DNA of 34,060 nucleotides from positions 1-34,060 of the forward strand of contig JALLAZ010000031.1 in assembly GCA_036939755.1 (NCBI GenBank), in the 5' to 3' direction. Below, piece by piece: positions 8,990-19,051 of the stretch. A program made the translations under genes and the position numbers. A model generated the notes under the pieces. It saw only the letters and a list, made by a program, of their open reading frames with translations. It made no database searches and had not been told where the DNA came from. Source of the DNA: Stephanodiscus triporus. Lineage: Eukaryota > Bacillariophyta > Thalassiosirophyceae > Thalassiosirales > Thalassiosiraceae. Within the stretch, counting starts at the first letter, position 1. Every line of letters starts with the position of its first letter.

Positions 8990-10444
8990 CTAGATTTTTG
9001 ATAGCAAGTCGACGACACCGTTTCCATGGAGTAATCCAACGACTACAACCAATGTGATTCTCTCCTTGCTGGTCTCTTGACTTGATCGAAAACTACTAAG
9101 TCCTCTATTATTCGGTTCGACGTTTGGAATAGCAACCATGTAGCCATCATTGGAAACGGACAAACTCGAGACGTCCACGATAAAGGAATCACCTCCTTCA
9201 ATAGACACGCTTATTTTTCTATCTCCTGACACAGCGCGCTTCCCCTCTCTAATTTGTTTTATCTTGGCGAATGTTCCCGCAGTCTCAAAAATCACATCAG
9301 CATATCTCCCCTCAACTCCATTGACCGATACCGCACTGTAAAACTTATTTGTGCATCGGACACATCCGAACATTTTTTCATCCAGCGGGTCTTTTGCCTT
9401 TGTGACTTCGTCAATCATGTTCAGCCATCGAGGTTCAAATAAATGTAGATTTCTGATCGCACCTTTTACCAGCGGTGATTTCAGTGTAAACAACGGTAAC
9501 GATTCTGATGCATTGATCAATTCGGTGTTATCGGATGGCTTGTTCTGGCCCTTAGCTGTAAACCTCCATCGTTTGCGAATCAAATCGTTGTCTTTTAGAG
9601 AACGCACAACATTGTACGCATGAATTGTGTTTGATGCTATTATCTTGTCCCGCTCAACAATAACTGTGTTAAATAGGAGACACGATGCGAGGAATGAGGA
9701 CAAGATTGAAATTGTGATTCCCATAGAGCTCAATAATACAGATCCATCGTATGCCATTGCTCCATTATCGAAGAGCGCAAGTGCCGATGCAATTAAAAAA
9801 GGGGGCGTGCTTGTGAGCACAATCGGCGTCAGTTTTTGAGGATCATTCACGAACGATTGAAAAAGATCGATCCTGCTCTTGTGCATGTCCTCGTCACTTC
9901 TCATGCCCTCAACAATCGATTGCACAAATGGTGCGGGTGAGTATGCATCCCCCCAATTCAGAAATTGTTGTGTTAATCGTCGCTTGGTCTCGTGAGCATA
10001 TTCGTCGCCCAAAAACATTGGGATGTCCAACTGCTGGCACGCGTTGACTGCAGCGATGAAATCTGCACCATACAAAACATCATGGGACGACTGCTTCTCT
10101 CTAAGGTCGCCATTTGCATCAAATCCAGCGTATCGTTTTGTCAAACGGAGAACACGTTCTGGGTCTAACTCCAAGACTACTCCATCCGGTCGAACCTGCT
10201 CTATCAGTGATGTCACCTCTTGCGCTGAATTACATCTAAAATGGGAAGTGCCAATTACGAATACCTCCAACGAACGATTCGCGGTTGTGAGGTATCCAAT
10301 GTGGGGCGAGTGGATGATTTTATCGAGGTGTCCAGGTGTGAGGGGGGGGGTAGCTTGGGGTACCGCCTTCATGGTGTGACAAGGAGGCACATAAGCCAAA
10401 GCCGCGCTCGTGTAGACGAGCAACCGCGATGAGTGCATACGCAT
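8990..10444 (-). CDS. TraB-family membrane protein (TraB/PrgY/Tiki-like fold)
   Basis: The 484-residue product begins M-R-M-H-S-S-R-L-L-V-Y-T-S with a hydrophobic N-terminus that could be a signal or transit peptide. The TraB domain starts at about residue 60 with V-I-G-T-S-H-F, then V-R-P-D-G-V-V-L-E-L-D-P-E-R. This is the family's G-x2-H motif followed by the Glu-Leu-Asp-x-x-Arg strand. Hydrophobic segments near the middle suggest membrane insertion. The end carries V-V-G-L-L-H-G-N-G-V, the second G-x-x-H-like motif, so the domain is complete. Known relatives include pheromone-shutdown protein PrgY, animal Tiki proteases and mitochondrial TraB proteins. Substrate and location here are unknown. 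The ATG at 10444 was chosen (10438 is an equal alternative), because the frame further upstream opens only with GTG. It is divergent from the CXC gene. Confidence 0.8.
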   Translation of the reverse strand: MRMHSSRLLVYTSAALAYVPPCHTMKAVPQATPPLTPGHLDKIIHSPHIGYLTTANRSLEVFVIGTSHFRCNSAQEVTSLIEQVRPDGVVLELDPERVLRLTKRYAGFDANGDLREKQSSHDVLYGADFIAAVNACQQLDIPMFLGDEYAHETKRRLTQQFLNWGDAYSPAPFVQSIVEGMRSDEDMHKSRIDLFQSFVNDPQKLTPIVLTSTPPFLIASALALFDNGAMAYDGSVLLSSMGITISILSSFLASCLLFNTVIVERDKIIASNTIHAYNVVRSLKDNDLIRKRWRFTAKGQNKPSDNTELINASESLPLFTLKSPLVKGAIRNLHLFEPRWLNMIDEVTKAKDPLDEKMFGCVRCTNKFYSAVSVNGVEGRYADVIFETAGTFAKIKQIREGKRAVSGDRKISVSIEGGDSFIVDVSSLSVSNDGYMVAIPNVEPNNRGLSSFRSSQETSKERITLVVVVGLLHGNGVVDLLSKI

Positions 10445-10820
10445 CCTTCCTGTGCAATCGGTGCCGTTGGCTTGGTTGCCTCTCACTCGACAAGCTGAAC
10501 TTCAAGCTGAACTGCAAAAATGTTGTGAGCGAAGGGATGCTGCTTGTGCTTGCGTTGTGGAGGGCAGTGAGAGCTTCTGCGGAATGCACCCGGCGGCTTC
10601 ATCCTCCGACCGACCTCGCACACCGCACCTGCTCGGCCGGCTGCCTCACAAGAGATGGCGGGAGGGTCAAAGCCGTTGCAGACCTTTTGAGGGGTAGCCA
10701 CTACTATTCCTGCTTACGTAGATCCCTCCCGTCATTCTTTTCTGGCCGCTCGACGCTCACGCCGCCCTCCCTCGCGAGCATCGACTGCAACATCGCAGTT
10801 CGAGCTCATTGTTTTGCTCA
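10445..10820. promoter_or_regulatory. Divergent intergenic region between TraB and CXC genes
   Basis: These 376 bases separate two divergent start codons and should hold both promoters. A short direct repeat (caagctgaact, twice, about 10491-10513) is visible. I see no TATA-like or other recognisable element and no convincing small gene. Confidence 0.35.
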
Positions 10821-12805
10821 ATGACGGATACTCCCACCAGCAAGGCTCCGCCAGCCGAGCCAACGACAGCGCCAGCTACTACATTCCCAGGGGGCGAAGA
10901 TGCCACCTCCGTCATCGCAATGATCGGCCGGCCTACACCATCTCCCGATCAATTTCTTCCACAGACGGCGTCCTCCGCGAAGTTTGATGATTCTAACACT
11001 CACCAAGCAAGTGGGGATGTTGAGATCGGCGGCAAGCCGTCAATCGACGACACGCACGACGGAAGGGAAGAGGCGACAAGCCCTGGCCACGCAACGACGA
11101 CTAGAGAGGACAATGTCGACTCGTTCATTTCGACGCCATCGCCTTTCAAGAAGCAGGTAGCGGCATTGGCAGGCGTCAATGATGGCATCAGCGAAGAGAG
11201 TAAACGCTCTCTTGATGCAAGCGACAATGAAGGTCAAGACGACACTAAGAATCCTCCTCCACCAGGTCAAATTTCCACCCCCACAGCATTCTCTATGTCC
11301 CATTATCGAAGAGATCGTCTTCTCTCTGATGCGCTCATTCATTCTCCCGATCCGATTCTCGATGACGCCAATGCTACAGACTACGACCTCCTCGGCCGCG
11401 AGGTCATGGCCGCGGCATCTACAGCCTCGGCCATGCTTTCTCGATGCGATGGCTTTGATCCGATGCCCGCGTTTCCAGGTATTGGTGTGAACGGTAGTGG
11501 TACGTACGATGCCGGCACGATGACAGCGACTCGATACAGCGGGCTAGATATGAGCCAATTCTACATGTATCCTACGCAAGATGCATTCCCGCTGCCTTCC
11601 ATCCTCCAGGCACATCTTGACGAGACATACGCCGCGTCAACTTTAATCTTGGAGCAAGTTCGAAATGCCGGTCGAGAAGGTACTGGTGGAATATATGAGA
11701 ATAATGGCCAAGTCTTCTTCCAAGTAACAGCCTACCGTCCAAGAAATGGCGGTGGTGATATATCTGCTCCTGGAACCACACCTCCCGCCGTTGCCTTTCT
11801 ATCTGCCCCGAGCCTTCGTTGTGGAGGCGGCACTGCCATAGAGGTCGACAGCGAGAACGTCGGCGGAGGCAAGACGACTTCCCACAAAACGAAAAAGAAG
11901 ACAAACATCACGGCGAGACCTCGGCCACTCCCACTCCGGAAGCGAAAGTTGAAAGTGTACTCAGACTCAGATGACGAGGAGTACAAACCGCTGACGGAAG
12001 TTGTCGTCGCTCAGTTGCCCGTTGACAACAAGAGAGTACTCGTGCGTCATAACATGCGTAGCGATAATGATGGCGAGCGTATCACTTGCAGATGCATGAA
12101 GAGTCAATGTCTAAAGCTCTATTGTGACTGCTTCCAGCAAGAGTTGGTGAGTAGATTTTGGACTCTTAACCCTTCAAAGTTTCCTGCTTTGGTACTGTCT
12201 TGATGGCAAAATAATCTCACTTGTCGCGTCACAATTGTCATAATTGCTCGAATCAGCTATGCATATCTCAATGCGCATGCAAGAGCTGCAAAAACACTAA
12301 GGCAAATGCCGGACCGGGTGGCGTTCGCCACAAGGCGGTCGAAGAAGTCAAAAAGCGGCGGCCGGATGCATTCAAGCCCCGCACACGGGATGCCGATGAA
12401 GGTTGCAGGTGCAAGAAGAATAAATGCCTGAAGAAATATTGTGTACGTCTAAACCTGCTTAATTCTTTAAAGTACCCATGCAGCCCGGTGGCTTTCGTCA
12501 AATTAACTTTGCAATTGGGCTCCTCTCTATCTTGGCAGATTTGCTTCAATCAGGACATCAAGTGTGATTCGAGATGCAGGTGCAAGAACTGCGGGAACCA
12601 GCCCACGATGGACGACATGGAGGAGTATGATATTCCTATTAAGATCAAGGTCCGGCCTCCTGCAAAATTTAAGGTTTCTTCGGAAGAAAATTTTTTTGAG
12701 CCTGTGTCATCTACCGTTGCATTATCTGACGAATCAGTCTTCTTGGAACCGCCCACGCCAGCGCTTCCTGTAGAATACACGTACGGTTTGACGGAAGAAG
12801 TCTAA
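10821..12805 (+). CDS. CXC (tesmin/TSO1-like, CRC-domain) DNA-binding protein, three exons
   Basis: Exons are 10821-12146, 12257-12442 and 12539-12805 (592 residues). The introns are 110 and 96 bp, both phase 0, with donors gtgagt and gtacgt and acceptors cag. The first 400 residues are disordered, Ser/Thr/Pro-rich, with a basic patch (P-L-R-K-R-K-L-K) before the CRC domain. The domain has two Cys-rich halves: C-R-C-M-K-S-Q-C-L-K-L-Y-C-D-C-F... with C-A-C-K-S-C, and C-R-C-K-K-N-K-C-L-K-K-Y-C ... C-F-N-Q with C-R-C-K-N-C-G-N. The halves join correctly only after splicing, which supports the model. Both halves bind zinc and read CHR-like DNA sites in LIN54/TSO1 proteins, which regulate cell-cycle genes. 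The start is the ATG at 10821, since the TTG at 10809 is in frame but not a eukaryotic start. Target genes are unknown. Confidence 0.9.
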
Positions 12806-13085
12806 GAAATGACTCCAGTCTGAACATGCATGAATGAAGTCATGTCGCCGTTGAGCTTCGTCTGGATAGAGACCAGGGGGTTCAAATTGGAATTTCCTTC
12901 CAGCTACCCCAGGCAGCGTATCAAACCAAAAGCAGAAAACGCCTTAGCAACTCGAAGGATAAATCCAAGTTTGTCCCCTACTTCCATCATAGTATAAAAA
13001 ATAGACTTTCGTATGAATTCCTTTGAGTTTTAGGTATTGAAATACATTTCATTCAATAATCAAAGCGTCCTATCCCAAGATGATA
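12806..13085. other. Convergent 3' intergenic region between CXC gene and Pol delta
   Basis: These 280 bases hold the 3' ends of two convergent genes. The right half is AT-rich. No RNA gene, repeat or clear terminator motif was seen. Confidence 0.4.
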
Positions 13086-16000
13086 CTACCTGCCAAACTT
13101 ATCAACTTGCTCCTGTGCCAAACGAATGTCGGCTTGGACTTTTTTTCTGCGGTAGAACTGGCAGGCGCAGCCATCGCCTGTGCACAAAATATCGGTGTGG
13201 AGAGTTCCGTGGATCCTCTGACATTCTGACCAGAGGTATGAATAAAGTAGCTCGGCCTCCTTCAACGCTGCCAACTTTCCTAGATAGATCTGAGCCTCCT
13301 TTGGCAGGCAATACTTGCATAAGTTACCCTCGTTTACGCCGATACTAGCCTTACAACCCATGCAGGTTGCTTTCTTGTGAGCGAACATCATTAAAGAACC
13401 TTTCTTCGCGGTAGGCGTGGGGATGAAAATCTTTCGAGTGTGGTCACCCTGTAAAAGACTCTTTTCGACATTATCGATAATGGGCTCGAAAATGCGCGTC
13501 AGTGGTTTCGAGAGTTGATTGCTCAGGTACCATTTCGAGTCGATTGGAATGTTATTCTCAAGCACATAAATTGGATCCTCCGCCTTTTCATAAGTTGCAG
13601 CACCCTTTGCTGCAGTAATGATGACGTAAGGCACGCGATCTCCCATCTGAGGAGCTGATCCTGGATCTCGCTTTCTCATTCTCGCTGCAAGCTCCACATG
13701 AGCTTGTTTCACCTTGTAATCTTCCGCTTTCCCCCCAAGACCTAGTGCATATTCTGCGCCTTTGTTTAGACTCTTTGTTATCACTAGCCTTGAGATGTCC
13801 ATTTTATTTTGCAGCAGATCCGCTATTTGCGATTTCACGTAGTTGATCGCGCTCGGAACGTTTCGTTCGATAATAATTTTATCCAGCGAGGTTTGGATGA
13901 CCTCTCGCACCAATGCACAATTATCGCGCCGAACGGTTTCGAGGCCTTTCGTGTCCATGTAGTCATATTTATCTACCTGAGTCCACATAAGGCCTGCATA
14001 GCGCTTCTTATTCATCAGCAAGTAAGGATAGTACACCTGTAAAGAGATGAACGAGTTATCAAAACTCAACTTGGATGAATGCTGTGGCTTGCATCAACGC
14101 TGCGACTTACCTTCTCAAATTCCAACTCAATTGGATCAGGGAAAAGGGCAGAACATTTTTTGGCTGCTTCGATCGCCAAAGGAAATGTGTCCTCCACTGT
14201 CTTCGTTCCGAATTTAACCATAACTGAGTCGGTGTCACCATACACTACCTGGGCATTATGTTCATACCCCTGCGCTTGGGTGAAATGCTCCTCCACATAC
14301 GCTTTAGTTCTCTCCAACAAATAGCGACCATATGACGTCACGGAAGATGCTATAGGGACACAAGGAAGCTGGCCAACCCCGGCGCCGGTAAATCCATAAA
14401 CAGAGTTGGCTGATATCTTCAATGCAAGCTGTCTTCCATTCTGAACTGATTTCTCGAATTCATTCGGGGCGTTCTTCATATCTTTCTTCGCCCTCTTACG
14501 CGCTGAAAGCAATTCCTGCAAGATAGAATTGTGAGAGAGGTAATTGTGAGACGAACAACGTTTTACCAATCCAGTATTCCGTGCGACTGTGCAGTTCGAA
14601 TTCACCTCAAGGATTGTAGGAAGAATACCCTTCTTGACGTTCGAGTGAACGAAATTGTGCCCGTTCTCGCTGCGTTTAAATTTCGATGGATCAATTTTAG
14701 TCGCCTCATGCGGGCTAAGCATCGTCGAGTAGCATAGGTTGTACGCTTGCATGATGCTGGGGTAGAGGGATGCGAAATCGAGAGTCGCGATCGGAATTTC
14801 GTAGTACGACTTTATGGGGTCCAACACGGTGGCGCCTTCGTACCCCTCGTCGCTGTTGGGGCCGCTTTTCTTCAGAGTCGGCACGAGGAGGTTGACGTCC
14901 CTGCATTTTCGAAGAATCATCGAGAAAACTTTTATCTGCTGCCCACGAGAAATCAAGAAAGACACGGGAACTCCGGTCACGCGAGCCATTTCGACGTAAT
15001 TGATCAGGACGCTCAACTTGTCCATCAGCCGTTGTGGCAAAATCGCATCCTTGAGACAGTACACGGCAAGTCTGTGACGGTCAGCATCGCTCCCAGCCTG
15101 CAAATCGGATATAATTGAGTGGTGGACATCCTCCCTGTGAAGATCGAGACGGATAGATACAATGAGAAATTCAAATTACGAACGATAGAGGAAGGATGGT
15201 ACAAGCTGGATAGAGTCTCCTCACTTTTGCTGGCTCAGGAATTCGGCGCAGACCGAATTCAGCGAATACGAGCTCAGCTTATGATTCCTCTGCATGTACG
15301 GCAGCATGTCGAATATCACGCGACCCTCAATGGTCGTTTCGGTATTGGTCCTACGTCCGTACGCCGACGATTGAAACATGGTCTCCCTCTTCTTGGTCTG
15401 GGCGTTCTTAACTCGCCCCCACTGGGTGAAGATTCGCAGTTTGGGGTCCTTCTTCGTCCACAGTGCTTCCGCACGGTCGAGCAAGTACGGGATGTCGAAG
15501 TTCTACATACACACCATCAAATATATATATGAGAGAAAGTAATGAGAGGAATTCAAGGGAGACGGAGTATCATGGCGAGGAGGACATAAGGGCACGCGCG
15601 ATAATCACCTGAACGTTGTAACCCGTGAAGATGTCCGCGTCGGAGGCGTGCACGAACGTGCGCCACTTCAAGAGCATGTCCTCCTCGGTGTTGCTCGATA
15701 TGACCTGCGCGCCCACGATGGGAAGGCATCCCTTCAACGTGAAGACGTTCTGCACTATCGGGCCGCCGTTGCGCTCGTCGCCGTACACGCTGAGCGAGTT
15801 CGCGATCTGTATCACCGGATCGCGCTCCGCCTCGGGGAAGTACCCCTTCCGTCCCTGGCACTCGATGTCGAACGACAGGATGCGGAGGGGGGCCACCTTC
15901 GACCACTCTCCCTCCGGTTTTCGGGGCACTATCTCGTTGTAGAAAATGTCAGCCTCGATCTACGGGTGGTTTGTTTTTTCGGCAAGACGAACGAATGTAT

Positions 16001-17093
16001 CGAACGAGCGTGAGGAAAAGAGATGCATTCGCGATGTTCGGAGCGCGCGATAATCGTCGCTTTCGGCCAGAAAAAGAGCCGTACTCACCTGACAATGAGT
16101 CCCCTTCTCGCCGTCGGACCGCCTGAGCCGGTACGTCCCCCTCGGCAGACTCAGCCAACTCGCGCCGGTGATGTCCCTGTCGATCATGTACCTCATCACG
16201 TACGGCACGTTGCACTCGAAGGGCTGGAATATCATGCATTCCCTGACCTCCTGTCCGTTGTTCGCATTGTTCGTCACCCCCGGCAGACGGATGCCCTCTT
16301 CCATGATCGTCTTGAGCTTCGGTATCATCCCGGGCATCGCCACGTACACCTTCAGGAAGGCAGTGTGGGACGGGTCGTATCCCATGATGGACTGCTTGTT
16401 CGTCACGCTCTGCACTCCGAGACACGCCCTGGGTCCGTGCTCTCGTCCCCCTCCTCCTCCGTCGGACGAGTTGTTGTTATTTCCCTTGCTGTTGAATTCG
16501 CTCCCGAGCTTGGAACGGAGCGTCTCGTCGAGCACTGTCCTGACCTTCCCGAGATTCTCGTCGGACCCGTCCATCGCGCAGCCCTTGGGCAGCGCGAAGT
16601 ACCCGTAGGCCGTGAAGCCGTGGATGAAGACCGCCACGGAGTTCCCGGTCTCGTTGACGCCGTACAGTCGTATCACGGGCACGGTCCCATCCGACGCCCC
16701 CAGCACCTTCTTGGCGACGTTCGGGTTCGATTCCATCGGCCTACCCCCGATCATGTCGATGTCGAGCCACTGGAGGTTCAGGTCGTTCTCGTCGGTCTGC
16801 CAGACCGAAGGAGGGACGGACGGACGTTCCCAACGCGAGCGATGAGCGTCGGTGATGTCGCCGAACGCGACGTCTCCGATTTCGTCCTCCTCCGGCCCTT
16901 CCTGGTCGTACATCATCATCGGGACCTCGTCGTAGTCCTCGTCGTAGAGCTCGCCGCCGCCGCCGTCGTCGTCGTCGTCGCCGCCGCCGTCGCCGTAGCC
17001 GCCTCCTCCGCCGCCCCTGAGGCGCTTGGGAGAATCATCCTCGTCGTCGTCGAGGTGGTCGTCTTGATTTCGCTTCCTCTGTTTCGTCGACAT
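13086..17093 (-). CDS. POLD1: DNA polymerase delta catalytic subunit, six exons
   Basis: Exons read from the 5' end are 17093-16089, 15959-15609, 15502-15225, 15134-14606, 14515-14111 and 14036-13086, giving 1172 residues. All introns are short with gt/ag ends, and the one at 14516-14605 is 90 bp with no stop, so it could be mistaken for coding sequence. The protein is the replicative lagging-strand polymerase with 3'-5' proofreading. An acidic Gly/Asp-rich N-terminus has a basic nuclear-signal-like start. The exonuclease domain shows F-D-I-E-C (Asp 366, Glu 368), N-F-D-I-P-Y and Y-C-L-K-D. Polymerase motifs are D-F-A-S-L-Y-P-S-I, K-I-S-A-N-S-V-Y-G-F-T-G and Y-G-D-T-D-S (Asp 815, 817), followed by K-K-R-Y-A-G-L. 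CysA is C-M-G-C ... C-K-Y-C. In CysB the second ligand position is Ile (see findings). The start is the ATG at 17093; only a GTG lies further upstream. Confidence 0.96.
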
Positions 17094-17447
17094 GGTTTCG
17101 GCGGCGTAATACGAGCGAACACTGGACACGTGTGGTGATGTTGGGGGGATCGAATATCATATATTTTATGCTCTGTGCTCATCACTATTCATGTCATTGC
17201 TCTGGATATGTAGCTTCGAGCTTCTCTAGATAGAATGACGAAGGGAGTCGCAGCTACTCTAGGTAGGTAAGTAGTAATAGAGTACTCTATGTGATACACT
17301 GTTTATGTTGTTTACTCTACACAACTCACAATCTTGCCAAGACCAACAGCTTGGATCAGCGAAGCTTGAAATGAATGGCGCGCCATTTATTGAGGGCGAA
17401 TTATTTTGAGGAGGAATCAAAGTTGACATTCGTGAAAGGGAAAGGCT
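17094..17447. promoter_or_regulatory. Pol delta upstream region with two 14-bp perfect palindromes
   Basis: The 354 bases between the Pol delta start and the stop of the next minus-strand gene should contain the Pol delta promoter. Two perfect palindromes stand out: atagagtactctat at 17277-17290 and aatggcgcgccatt at 17374-17387. The second contains a GCGC core of the kind found in E2F-type sites, but the match is to the core only. Any regulatory role is inference. Confidence 0.35.
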
Positions 17448-18839
17448 TCACTTCGGCGCAATGATACACCGATCCTCCTCCTCCTCCTCCTCCTCCTCCT
17501 TTTCCTCCTCCTCCTCCTCCTCCTCCTCCCATTCTCCATCCTCTTGGCCGCTATTGGACCCTTCCTCCTCGTCGGACTCTAATATGGAGAAGAATTCGCC
17601 CGCCTTTATATCCCTCAAAGTCACCACTGCCATGTAACGCTCACCTCCTGCATCGTCCTCCAATTCCACGACTTGACAATTCGGACTCGTCCTCGATCGG
17701 TGCAATTCGCAGTTTGGCATGGTATGTTCCGTGAAGAGTATGGTTTCCGCTGCGATATCCTCCGTCGCGTATGTTCCGTCGACATTGGTCATGACCGGTT
17801 CTTCCTTCTCTATCTCTTCTTTATCGCTATTCCCGTTGTCGGCATTATCTTTTATATCAGAGCTGCAAGGAGGATCAAGTGACACCCCTGAATTTGGAAA
17901 GTAAACATCTCGAGCGTAAGAAACGGATGGGGAATCCTGGGGGGGTATCAAAGTGCTGTGCCACCACAAAACGGTGTTCAGGAATAACACGTCGCCCTGT
18001 ATGCATTCCACTTCGATATAATCCTTGCTCGTATTGTTTGGGATCGCGCTATTGATTTGGACCTCTCTAACATCGCATGCTCCGTCTGCATCGTCAATCT
18101 TTCTCTTGGTACCGGAAACGAATCGCTCTTCCTTTTGCTGCCGTTTGTGTTCTTCCATCATTTGTAGCAATTTTGTAGTGGGTCTCAAACGCCAAATTTT
18201 TGTCCCCGACAACTGATAATGCCACGTTCCATCGTGCGTGACGGAATCTGTATGCTCCGGCCTACCTGGTAGTATGGTTGAATTGTCGTCGGCGGCATAG
18301 TTTTTACCAAAAAATAACCACAGGCAAGGCCCGTAATTCACTTTCATGGTATTGCCAGAGCCATCCGCTACGGGAAGATGAACCATCGGGAGACGACTTG
18401 AAAACAAAGCCTCCATTTCCATTTTGCTATGCTGCACCAGAAAACTGCAATACCCTCGTTGACTTTTCTTGCTGGTGTCGAGGAATTCGTTCGGGACTAT
18501 TTGTGCTCCCTCGACGTCATGGGCGCCAATCGCCTCACTTTCTATGCACCACGATGCCTGATCTTTATCATTGATCGATTCAAAGAGCGATCGAACGTCG
18601 CTCGCATGGAATCGCTCGTCGCCGCATTTTGATGACAAAGATGATGCGGTAGAAGGAGGGACGACCCCTCGAATATGCAGTGCTTGGGAGGGACCGTACG
18701 CGCGTTCGAAAACTGATCTCGGAATCAACGACGGAGAAATTTTGCCATCTAGCGGGTTGTTCGGATGCAGGTCCAGGAAGGGCACGCGAATCGATGAAAG
18801 AATGCTGCCATCGTGGGCATCATTCTCAGATGCGGCCAT
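17448..18839 (-). CDS. JmjC/cupin-type Fe(II) dioxygenase-like protein with SET-like C-terminal module
   Basis: Predicted 463 residues. The central part reads N-Y-G-P-C-L-W-L-F-F-G, then P-E-H-T-D-S-V-T-H-D-G-T-W-H-Y-Q-L-S-G-T-K-I-W. Here H-T-D (His 196, Asp 198) fits the H-x-D iron site, and W-W-H-S-T (His 294) fits the distal His about 100 residues on. This is the Cupin_8/JmjC pattern of hydroxylases or demethylases. After it comes a stretch with D-I-A-A-E-T-I-L-F-T, S-P-N-C-Q-V-V and L-R-D-I-K-A-G-E-F-F-S-I, which resembles the end of a SET domain. The tail is almost pure Glu. The frame stays open to an ATG at 19025, adding 62 residues. I chose the ATG at 18839 because the longer form would reach within 27 bases of the divergent gene. 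Substrate unknown. Confidence 0.75.
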   Translation of the reverse strand: MAASENDAHDGSILSSIRVPFLDLHPNNPLDGKISPSLIPRSVFERAYGPSQALHIRGVVPPSTASSLSSKCGDERFHASDVRSLFESINDKDQASWCIESEAIGAHDVEGAQIVPNEFLDTSKKSQRGYCSFLVQHSKMEMEALFSSRLPMVHLPVADGSGNTMKVNYGPCLWLFFGKNYAADDNSTILPGRPEHTDSVTHDGTWHYQLSGTKIWRLRPTTKLLQMMEEHKRQQKEERFVSGTKRKIDDADGACDVREVQINSAIPNNTSKDYIEVECIQGDVLFLNTVLWWHSTLIPPQDSPSVSYARDVYFPNSGVSLDPPCSSDIKDNADNGNSDKEEIEKEEPVMTNVDGTYATEDIAAETILFTEHTMPNCELHRSRTSPNCQVVELEDDAGGERYMAVVTLRDIKAGEFFSILESDEEEGSNSGQEDGEWEEEEEEEEEKEEEEEEEEDRCIIAPK

Positions 18840-19051
18840 GACAGAAAAACATTGATGCATTGTCTTTGTGTCGTGGTGGAAATTGAATGTCTGTCCGTGG
18901 CACGATTTCGGGAAAGAAGTATGTACCAAGGAAATAAGCTGTGGGTTTCCTTCTTCCCAACTCGCCAAAAAATACCAGAATTTGCCCCCACAAACAAACA
19001 ACACGCTGATGCTGCTCGCACTCATAGATCCAGAGATAACCTCTCATCAAC
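18840..19051. promoter_or_regulatory. Short divergent promoter region
   Basis: About 212 bases separate the preferred JmjC start from the divergent coiled-coil gene. If the alternative JmjC ATG at 19025 were used, only 26 bases would remain between the two start codons, which argues for the downstream start. No specific element was recognised. Confidence 0.3.

Noticed and set aside
14516..14605. 30-residue insertion in the polymerase domain
   Set aside because: It has gt and ag ends, and its removal joins two conserved Pol delta segments exactly, so it is an intron.
16023..17138. Long plus-strand frame opposite Pol delta exon 1
   Set aside because: It is antisense of a clearly coding exon with triplet repeats and has no motif.
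17461..17530. Microsatellite of cct triplets as a separate repeat
   Set aside because: It is the coding strand complement of the Glu-rich tail of the JmjC gene.
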